Assembly: GCA_007135085.1 (NCBI GenBank)
Contig: SLJM01000330.1
Span: forward strand, 1 to 41,722
Origin: Myxococcales bacterium
GTDB lineage: Bacteria > Myxococcota_A > Bradymonadia > Bradymonadales > Bradymonadaceae
Direction of reading: 5' to 3'
DNA length: 41,722 nt
Positions 1 through 5,962 of this stretch are shown in pieces; position 1 is the stretch's first letter, and each line of letters begins with the position of its first letter. The notes under the pieces were generated by a model. That model had not been told where the DNA came from. It was given only the letters and a program-made list of their open reading frames with translations, and did no database searches. Both the position numbers and the translations under genes were made by a program.

Positions 1-572
1 ATCTCCAGAACTTGCCGCAATATGTCGCGGGCCTCTGCCTCGGTATAGGTCGCTCCCTCCTTGACCAGGTTCTCGAAGTCGGAGCCCTCGACGAATTCCT
101 GAGCCAAAAAGAAGCGCTCACTGCCCTCGTCGTCGCTCTGGTGAAAGGCGTCGACATAGCGGGGAATCCCCGGGTGCTCGAGATGCCGAAGAGCCTGGGC
201 CTCGCGGTCGAAGAGCTCGATGGCCTTCCAATCGTCGGCCTGGCTCAGGTCGAGTTCCTTGAGCGCCACCTCCTCGCCGCTGCGCCGATCGCGGGCCAAA
301 AAGGTCCGCCCCTGCGCGCCACGCCCCAGCAGATGCATTACCTCGAATCGCTCGCCAATCAGGGGCGACAGGTCATCGCGCTCGGCCTCGGCCTGCCCTT
401 GTTGCCGGCGCCGCTCGGTCTGCACCTCCAAAGTGACCACGCGGCGTACTTCCTCCCACTCCTCATCGTCGATAAACCCGTCGCCGTTGCGATCGTAGCG
501 CATCAACTCCGCCGGCCGTCGCCGCACCTCCTCCAACCGACGCTGCACCTCCTGCTCTAGACTCTCGTCCAC
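1..572 (-). CDS. EF-hand Ser/Thr protein kinase, N-terminal part (gene continues past window start)
   Basis: This is a Hanks-type Ser/Thr kinase, predicted to phosphorylate cytoplasmic proteins on Ser/Thr. Only the N-terminal ~190 residues lie in the window. Residues ~20-40 contain a canonical 12-residue EF-hand loop (DRNGDGFIDDEE) that should bind Ca2+. After a charged linker comes the kinase N-lobe: a glycine loop (LLGRGAQGRTF), the ATP-anchoring Lys in EVALKEL, the alpha-C Glu in FDREAQAL and a hinge (FLAQEFVEG). No membrane segment is visible in the part seen. I chose the GTG start because a GAGG lies 6 nt upstream, and the same GAGG-GTG pair is conserved in the second copy at 1783. A promoter candidate lies at 627-655. 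Catalytic-loop and C-terminal residues are outside the window, so activity cannot be judged. The kinase call is secure; regulation by calcium is inferred from the EF-hand alone. Confidence 0.85.
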   Translation of the reverse strand, partial: MDESLEQEVQRRLEEVRRRPAELMRYDRNGDGFIDDEEWEEVRRVVTLEVQTERRRQQGQAEAERDDLSPLIGERFEVMHLLGRGAQGRTFLARDRRSGEEVALKELDLSQADDWKAIELFDREAQALRHLEHPGIPRYVDAFHQSDDEGSERFFLAQEFVEGSDFENLVKEGATYTEAEARDILRQVLE

Positions 573-626
573 CTCAAACCTCGCCACACCGTCAGATACC
601 GACACATTCAGTCTCGTATACCCGCC

Positions 627-655
627 AGATTAATCCGCCCTCCCCACCCTGTCGA
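627..655 (-). promoter_or_regulatory. Promoter of EF-hand kinase (copy 1)
   Basis: On the minus strand, TCGACA is followed after 17 nt by TAATCT, about 55 nt upstream of the kinase GTG. The same pair, TCGACA-N17-TATTCT, sits at the same distance upstream of the truncated kinase copy (1840-1868). The sequence between promoter and gene is also recognisably shared, so the promoter was duplicated together with the kinase 5' end. Confidence 0.5.
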
Positions 656-741
656 GTTGATCCGAATCACCTCACAGCGACCACCATCCGGTATCGTCGT
701 TGGCAGGGATTTCTACGGCTCAAGTAGGAGGTGGATCCCAC

Positions 742-1352
742 TTGATACGGATCAATTCAAAGGCGCTTGAGTCAAAGCTGATCCGGCAGTCAGCGACCCC
801 GGCCTGGCCTTGCGCCGCCAACTGCCCGTTTCGCCCCGATTTAAGCGGCTATGAGTTGATACGGATCGAGTGGGTTCTTGTTCAACGCGTCTCGACCACC
901 GCACCGTGTCGGTTGTTGACGTTGGTCGTGAATTGGAGGGGCTCATTCGACACAGATCAACTCCCAGGCGCTTAAATTAAAGCTGATCCGGACGTCGGCG
1001 ACCCCGGCCTGGCCTTGCGCCGCCGGTGAGCAGAGATCTGACAGCTAACCAGAGTGATTTCTCCCCCTCTTTTTTGTTGCGGCCATGGGCCGCTGCGTAG
1101 CTGTCAGATCTTTGCTCCCCAATAGCGCAAGGCTATTGGGGCCGCCAACTGCCCGTTTCGCCCCGATTTAAGCGGCTGTGAGTTGAATACGTATCGAGTG
1201 GGTTCTTGTTCAACGCGTCTCGACCACCGCACCGTGTCGGTTGTTGACGTTGGTCGTGAATTGGAGGTGCTCATTCGACACAGATCAACTCCCAGGCGCT
1301 TAAATTAAAGCTGATCCGGCAGTCAGCGACCCCGGCCTGGCCTTGCGCCGCC
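742..1352. repeat. Tandem repeat array, ~210-bp unit, about 2.3 copies
   Basis: Three successive copies of one block begin near 742, 952 and 1279. Each contains GGCGCTT, AAAGCTGATCCGG and a GC-rich end (CGGCCTGGCCTTGCGCCGCC). The first two are followed by the same ~35-nt segment (AACTGCCCGTTTCGCCCCGA onward) and a ~100-nt segment ending in CTCATTCGACACA. The first copy has diverged slightly from the other two. The period is ~210 bp between copies 1 and 2. It is ~327 bp between copies 2 and 3 because a 116-bp element is inserted at the block boundary. I see no coding potential: short ORFs through it are not conserved between copies. It lies between a kinase gene and the stub of a second kinase. 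Confidence 0.8.
1025..1140. mobile_element. 116-bp palindromic insertion with 6-bp target duplication (MITE-like)
   Basis: Comparing repeat copy 1 (uninterrupted at 814-830) with copy 2 shows a clean insertion after GCCGCC (1019-1024). GCCGCC occurs again at 1141-1146, as expected of a 6-bp target duplication. The insert contains a 20-bp inverted repeat with one mismatch: 1028-1047 (GAGCAGAGATCTGACAGCTA) and 1098-1117 (TAGCTGTCAGATCTTTGCTC). It ends in a perfect 10-bp hairpin at 1117-1141 (CCCCAATAGC, loop GCAAG, GCTATTGGGG). There is no ORF of note. It could be a non-autonomous mobile element. Because the duplicated hexamer is GC-rich and sits in repeats, recombination between repeats is an alternative. 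Confidence 0.5.
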
Positions 1353-1456
1353 GGTGAGCAGAGATCTGACAGCTAACCAGAGTGATTTCTCCCCCTCTTT
1401 TTTGTTGCGGCCATGGGCCGCTGGCTGTTGTTGCGACGCAAGGTCGCAACAACAAA
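1353..1456. repeat. Second, truncated copy of the palindromic element with a different right-end hairpin
   Basis: The first ~71 nt (1353-1423) are essentially identical to the left part of the 1025-1140 element and follow the same GCCGCC target. The right arm is missing. In its place is a perfect 12-bp stem (1426-1437 TGTTGTTGCGAC and 1443-1454 GTCGCAACAACA) around a GCAAG loop (1438-1442), the same loop as in the first element but with an unrelated stem. The sequence then passes directly into kinase-derived DNA at about 1458. Confidence 0.6.
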
Positions 1457-1783
1457 AGAGTCGAGCTCCTTCAGGGCCACCTCCTCGCCACTGCGCCGGT
1501 CGCGGGCCAAAAAGGTCCGCCCCTGGGCGCCACGCCCCAGCAGATGCATTACCTCGAAGCGATCGCCGATAAGCGGCGAGAGGTCGTCACGCTCGGCCTC
1601 GGCCTGCCCTTGTTGCCGGCGCCGCTCGGTCTGCACCTCCAAAGTGACCACCCGACGTACTTCCTCCCACTCCTCGTCGTCGATAAACCCGTCGCCGTTT
1701 CGATCGTAGCGCATCAGCTCCGCCGGCCGTCGCCGCAGCTCCTCCAACCGCCGCTGCACTTCCCGCTCCAGACTCTCGTCCAC
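1373..1783 (-). pseudogene. Truncated EF-hand Ser/Thr kinase (copy 2), N-terminal stub
   Basis: From the GTG at 1783 (GAGG 6 nt upstream) to about 1459 this frame is a paralogue of the kinase at 1-572. It has the same EF-hand loop (DRNGDGFIDDEE), a charged linker, the glycine loop (LLGRGAQGRTF) and the Lys motif (EVALKELD). Similarity stops right after that Lys motif, at 1458. The frame then runs ~28 residues into repeat DNA before a stop at 1373. The rest of the N-lobe, the catalytic loop and the C-lobe are absent, so it cannot be an active kinase. Its promoter is intact. It could still produce a ~110-residue EF-hand peptide, but I regard it as debris of a tandem kinase duplication. Synonymous differences from copy 1 are frequent, so the two genes diverged before this one was cut. 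Confidence 0.8.
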
Positions 1784-1839
1784 GTCAGACCTCGTCACAC
1801 AGCTTCAGTGACCGACACAATCAAACCCGTATAGCGGCC

Positions 1840-1868
1840 AGAATAGGTCGTCCCCCCTACCCTGTCGA
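1840..1868 (-). promoter_or_regulatory. Promoter of kinase stub (copy 2)
   Basis: TCGACA-N17-TATTCT on the minus strand, about 55 nt upstream of the GTG at 1783. Spacing and hexamers match those of copy 1 at 627-655, and the -35 lies next to the end of the sigma-factor gene. Conservation between two diverged copies is the main support. Confidence 0.5.
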
Positions 1869-1876
1869 GATTCAGA

Positions 1877-2509
1877 TCAGGAAATGCTCTCGTTCCGCCC
1901 GAGATAGGGCTCGAGAGCGGCCTGCAGGTGGAGGCGGGCGCGGTGGAGGCTAGTCTTGACCGCCCCTTCGGTGAGGTCCAGGACATCGGCGATCTCGGCC
2001 AGGGAGAGGTCCTCTACTTCGCGGAGGATGAAGACCGCCTGGTATTTGGGATTGAGCTCGTCGACGGCGCTCAGGATCTGCTCGCGAAGCTCCAGATTTT
2101 CAGCGGCCTCATCGGCGTGCACTCGCCAGCTGGGGCGGTTTGAGAAGGCTCCCTCGTCTTCGCTTATCGACGGGCCGGCGTCTTCCATGCCGATCTCGGA
2201 GCGGCGTTTGACCTTTCGAAGGCGCATCAGGGCGGCGTTGACCACCACCCGGTAGATCCAGCTTCCGAATTGAGACTCCCCCTTGAAGGTATCGAGCTTT
2301 CGATAGACGTTTAAGAAAGCCTCCTGAACCACGTCCTGGGCCTCGTCGTCGTCTTTGACCAGGCTAAACGCAAGGCGATAGGCCTTGTCGTGGTAGCGGT
2401 CGACGATGGCCTCAAAGGCGTCGTAGTCCCCGGCGACGGCTTGTTTAACCAGCTCATCGTCGGTGGGCTCGTCGGCGATAGGCTCGCTCTTTTCGGTGCC
2501 GATACTCAT
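1877..2509 (-). CDS. ECF-type RNA polymerase sigma factor (RpoE-like)
   Basis: This 210-residue group IV sigma factor directs RNA polymerase to a private set of promoters. Region 2 spans residues ~20-100, with the family signatures FEAIVDRYHDKAYRLAFSLV, DDEAQDVVQEAFLNVYRKL and GSWIYRVVVNAALMRLRK. Region 4 spans ~140-195 (LNPKYQAVFILREVEDLSLA and LTEGAVKTSLHRAR, the -35 recognition helix). The linker between regions 2 and 4 is acidic and longer than in the shortest members. It starts 14 nt after the stop of the TPR-peptidase gene and is the last gene of the 11193-1877 operon. No anti-sigma factor gene (single membrane segment, zinc-binding HxxxCxxC) is adjacent, so how it is held inactive cannot be seen here. 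Confidence 0.93.
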   Translation of the reverse strand: MSIGTEKSEPIADEPTDDELVKQAVAGDYDAFEAIVDRYHDKAYRLAFSLVKDDDEAQDVVQEAFLNVYRKLDTFKGESQFGSWIYRVVVNAALMRLRKVKRRSEIGMEDAGPSISEDEGAFSNRPSWRVHADEAAENLELREQILSAVDELNPKYQAVFILREVEDLSLAEIADVLDLTEGAVKTSLHRARLHLQAALEPYLGRNESIS

Positions 2510-2523
2510 CGCGGATCACGTTC

Positions 2524-5286
2524 TCAGTCTTCTTCGCTTTGCAGGCGACGTCTAAATTGTTGAGCAGCTTCCAGATGCCCTGCATCTTCCAGCTCGTCGA
2601 CGGCCTCCTGGAAGATGCCCTCCCGTCGAGCCGGGGACGCCAGGGCAGCCCTGTGCCAGGCTGTCGTCGCCGTATCGACGTCGCCGGCTCGAGCCGCGGC
2701 CCGGCCCAGCGTCTGCTGGGCCGTGGCGTCCAGAGCGGCGATCTCGGTCCATCGCTGCGCTGCTCTCAGGGCCTCATCGTAATCACCACGGTCGACGAGG
2801 AAACTAGTCAGTTGCCGCACCAACCTCGGGTCATGGGGCTCACGCTCGTAGAGCTCGACCATTCCCCGTTGCACAGCCCAGGGCTCGTCCGCTCTCTCGG
2901 CGCTGACCATCAACAACGCCCAGGAGGCGGGGTCCATCGGCGCCAGCCCCACGGCGGCCACGGCGTGGACGTATGCCTCTTCATCGCGCCCCAGTTGGCG
3001 AGCCATCTCCGACATGGTGCGGCGAAGGTCGATGCTCTCCACACCGGCATCGAGAGCTTCTCGTCCGGCTTCCATTCCAGCGTCGAGATCGTCGAGCACT
3101 CTGTAGACCATGGGGATCATCACCGCCACCGCCGCCTCGTCGCCGCCACGGCGTTTGGCGTTGTCCAGATTCATCCGAGCCCGCTGCTCATCGCCCTTCA
3201 TGGCCGCTACCATGGCACGATAGACCGCGCCTTCCGCCGGTGAACCGTGGCTTATATCTTCGTCGGCCATCATCCTGCCCACTCGCGCCGAGTCGACCAA
3301 TTCCTGGTGCAACAACCCTGCATATTGGCGGCGAAGCCACTGCTCAAACTCTCGGTCCACCTGCTCCACCGGTTTGCCCAGCGCGGCCTCGAAGACCTTC
3401 TCCACTTCCGGCTCGTCGGCAAAGCGCTCGAGCATGTCGACGATGGCATCAAAGCCGTATTCCTCGTCGAGATAGACCATGATCAACATCGCCGCCTGGT
3501 AGGCCTGGCTGACCTCCAGACCGCGGCCGGTCATAAAGGCCCGGTCCATTTCGGCGATGGACCATAACTGACCGTGGGCCAGGCGACGGGCCAGATCGAT
3601 ATCGTGAAATCGGGTCCACGAGGGGTTATGCAATCTGGTCTCGTATTCGGCCAACCCTTCGGTAAACCACCGGGGAACCCGCTCGTTGGACAACTCCAGG
3701 TGATAGGAGTGGGCCAACTCGTGCCAGACCACCATGGGCCAGTTGAAATTGCCGTCCCCCGGGCTTCTGGTGAGCACCACTCGTCCAAAACAAATGCCGT
3801 GGGGGTCGATATGGGGCAGTCCCACGGTGCGCACCGAAAAGGATTGGGGGTCGGCGAAGACCTCGATGGTCAAAGAGGGCAACTCCACGCCGTAGCGAGC
3901 TTCCATATCGGCTCGCGCCTCGGCGACGAAGGGCTCCATAATATCTCGAATTAATTCGAATTGAGACATATGGGCGCGCAGGCGAAAGCCTTCGACGTCG
4001 TCGGTGACATAGTCGCGAAGACCCCGGTCGTATAATTCGAGGGTATTGTAGACCGGAACCTGAAAGCGATCGGCGTCAAAGGCCCGCTCCATCACTTCAA
4101 TTCCCCGCACCTCCTCACCGGTGCGTGTGAGCGACATGCCCAGGCCCCGAAGGGCCGGCGCATGCTCGTCGTCTCGCTCAAGGGCCTCTTCGAAGAAGGC
4201 CACCGAGCGCCGATGGCGATTGTTGAACGACGCAAATTCGCCCACCGTGGTCAGCAGATCGGGCCGATTGGCCCGGCGCTCGTCGAAGCGGGCCTGCAGC
4301 TTCTCGAAGCGATCGCCGTCGCCGCGCAAAAATGCTGCTGCCGCTGCCAGGGCCAGGCCCTGCCCGTCCAGGGGCGCCCGCTCTAGCAGTTGCGCCGCCT
4401 GTTCATCTCCCCGTTCCCAGGCCCCTTGCGCGATGAGCAACTCCGCCCGGGCGCGCAACACCTCGGGATGGCCCGGATAATGCTCTCTGGCCCGGTCGAT
4501 GAGCTCCATAGATTCCACGAAGCGACCGCTTCGATAAAATTCGATATGAGCCATCCCGGCCAGAGCTTCCGGATGGTTTTCATGGCGCTCCAGGACTTTT
4601 TTGAACGCCCCTTCGGCCTCGGCCGTATTATATCGGCTCCACATGAGCTGACCGAAGCGCAGGTTGGCCTCCAGGTGCTCCTCGTCGTCGGCCAGAGCCC
4701 GGCTAAAGGCGCGGTTTGCATCGCGGGCCCGCCCGGCGGCCTTCATGGCCTGGCCGAGCCAGACCAGATCGTCGATCTCGGTGATCAGTCCGTCGTTATA
4801 GCGTCGGGCCAACCCCTCGAGGATCGCCCGTCCCTCGTCGACCTCACCCTCGTCGATGAGCCGCCACCCCAACTCATAGCGAAACTCTACCGAATCCGGC
4901 GCCTCCCGGACCAGCCCGCGAAGCCCGTCGATGGCCTGGTCGCGCTCGCCATAAAACCACTCCAGCCGGGCTATCTCGGCCAGGGAGCGAAGATGCTCCC
5001 CCCTGGCCCCGCCGACCTCTACGGCGGCCTGCGCAAAGTGCATCGCCGCCTCGTCATCGCCCTGCCAGAAGGCCATGCGGGAGCGAATCCGCAACGAGGC
5101 CGGATCGTCTCGGAGCATGGCCTCTTCGCCGGCGGCGTCCCAATCCCCTTGCTCGATTAATTGCTGTGCTGATTGCGCCTGGGCCGATGCCGCCGGGCAG
5201 ACCAGAGCTGCCAGGACCGCAGCCACCAGCAGGGGGCGCCAGACCGCGCCGTATCGCTCTGTATAACTGCCCGGTTTAGCACCCAC
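2524..5286 (-). CDS. Secreted TPR protein with MA-type HExxH metallopeptidase domain
   Basis: A ~920-residue exported protein. A signal peptide (PLLVAAVLAALVCPAASAQA) is followed by TPR-like helices to residue ~440, a gluzincin peptidase domain at ~445-660, then more TPRs to the C-terminus. The zinc site is clear: WHELAHSYH near residue 525 and the third ligand in FTEGLAEYE about 20 residues later, as in the peptidase MA family. Several TPR units are textbook (for example the stretch with ALRGLGMSLTRTGEEVRGIE). The GTG start at 5286 has GGAG 6 nt upstream; a second GTG at 5298 is possible. It follows the NTF2-like lipoprotein by 30 nt and precedes the sigma factor by 14 nt. Substrate unknown; the TPRs probably hold protein partners in the periplasm. 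Confidence 0.85.
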   Translation of the reverse strand: MGAKPGSYTERYGAVWRPLLVAAVLAALVCPAASAQAQSAQQLIEQGDWDAAGEEAMLRDDPASLRIRSRMAFWQGDDEAAMHFAQAAVEVGGARGEHLRSLAEIARLEWFYGERDQAIDGLRGLVREAPDSVEFRYELGWRLIDEGEVDEGRAILEGLARRYNDGLITEIDDLVWLGQAMKAAGRARDANRAFSRALADDEEHLEANLRFGQLMWSRYNTAEAEGAFKKVLERHENHPEALAGMAHIEFYRSGRFVESMELIDRAREHYPGHPEVLRARAELLIAQGAWERGDEQAAQLLERAPLDGQGLALAAAAAFLRGDGDRFEKLQARFDERRANRPDLLTTVGEFASFNNRHRRSVAFFEEALERDDEHAPALRGLGMSLTRTGEEVRGIEVMERAFDADRFQVPVYNTLELYDRGLRDYVTDDVEGFRLRAHMSQFELIRDIMEPFVAEARADMEARYGVELPSLTIEVFADPQSFSVRTVGLPHIDPHGICFGRVVLTRSPGDGNFNWPMVVWHELAHSYHLELSNERVPRWFTEGLAEYETRLHNPSWTRFHDIDLARRLAHGQLWSIAEMDRAFMTGRGLEVSQAYQAAMLIMVYLDEEYGFDAIVDMLERFADEPEVEKVFEAALGKPVEQVDREFEQWLRRQYAGLLHQELVDSARVGRMMADEDISHGSPAEGAVYRAMVAAMKGDEQRARMNLDNAKRRGGDEAAVAVMIPMVYRVLDDLDAGMEAGREALDAGVESIDLRRTMSEMARQLGRDEEAYVHAVAAVGLAPMDPASWALLMVSAERADEPWAVQRGMVELYEREPHDPRLVRQLTSFLVDRGDYDEALRAAQRWTEIAALDATAQQTLGRAAARAGDVDTATTAWHRAALASPARREGIFQEAVDELEDAGHLEAAQQFRRRLQSEED

Positions 5287-5316
5287 TGAAGCTCCCACTT
5301 TTCAATCCATCAAGCG

Positions 5317-5850
5317 TCACAGACCGCTGATAATTCTCCAGCGATCTCCTTCGCGGTGCAACTCCAGCCGACTTACGTCGCGACCGGCGTCCCAGGTTTC
5401 TTTGTCGGCCAGCCGATATTGGTAGGCATATTCGTACTCAAAATCGATATGAGCCTGGTTTCCGTCGACCACCAGATCTCGGACCACCACGGAGTAGCGA
5501 ATCTGCTGGGCGTGATTGGCCATCATCTCGAAGATCTCCGACAGCTCATCGTAGCCGTAGTCGTCGGCCGTGGTGTGGGTCGTACCGGCGTTGTCGTAAT
5601 AATCCTCGGAGACCAGCCTTCTCAGGGAGCCAAAATCCTTGGAGACCATGGCGTGACGATATTGGTAGAGCACGTCCAGAACTTCGCGAGCGTCAGCACT
5701 ATCCTCGATCTCTGCCTCTTCACCGATCTGAAATTCAGGGGTATCCGCGTAGAGATCATCTCCTCGAATATGGTTCCCTGCACATCCCACCACGAGCAGG
5801 GACAGCCCCACCACCAAAAGTCCGAGATTGAGACGCCGAAATGCCATCAT
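5317..5850 (-). CDS. NTF2-like (SnoaL-type) lipoprotein
   Basis: A 177-residue protein with a lipoprotein signal (LLVVGLSLLVVGC, lipobox VVGC). It is therefore anchored to a membrane through the Cys near residue 23. The mature part (residues ~55-177) has the layout of the NTF2/SnoaL cone fold: a long first helix (ADAREVLDVLYQYRHAMVSKDFGSLRRL), the SEDYY turn, and alternating strands ending in a WRIISGL strand. No catalytic residue can be assigned; such domains often serve as binding or stability modules. AGGAG lies 6 nt before the ATG. It sits 112 nt after the membrane peptidase gene and 30 nt before the TPR-peptidase gene, so it is co-transcribed with them. The fold call is by pattern only. 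Confidence 0.7.
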   Translation of the reverse strand: MMAFRRLNLGLLVVGLSLLVVGCAGNHIRGDDLYADTPEFQIGEEAEIEDSADAREVLDVLYQYRHAMVSKDFGSLRRLVSEDYYDNAGTTHTTADDYGYDELSEIFEMMANHAQQIRYSVVVRDLVVDGNQAHIDFEYEYAYQYRLADKETWDAGRDVSRLELHREGDRWRIISGL

Positions 5851-5962
5851 CGAGTTCTCCTAACCACTGTCGTATCGTTCGAAAACGCCGGTCCTAAAAA
5901 AAATGCCGCTGTTCCACGCCAACTCGTCACATGAGCGAGCGCTGCTGTTAACCATGGGCCGG

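Noticed and set aside
12-560. Open plus-strand frames of 182 and 92 residues at the left end
   Set aside because: They are antisense to the kinase, whose motifs are unmistakable on the minus strand; the same shadow appears over the second copy at 1382-1834.
742-1456. Possible CRISPR array
   Set aside because: Units are ~210 bp, spacers are themselves repeated, and no cas gene is present.
1025-1456. Integron attC sites suggested by inverted repeats and hairpins
   Set aside because: No RYYYAAC/GTTRRRY core pairs at the ends and no integrase gene is seen.
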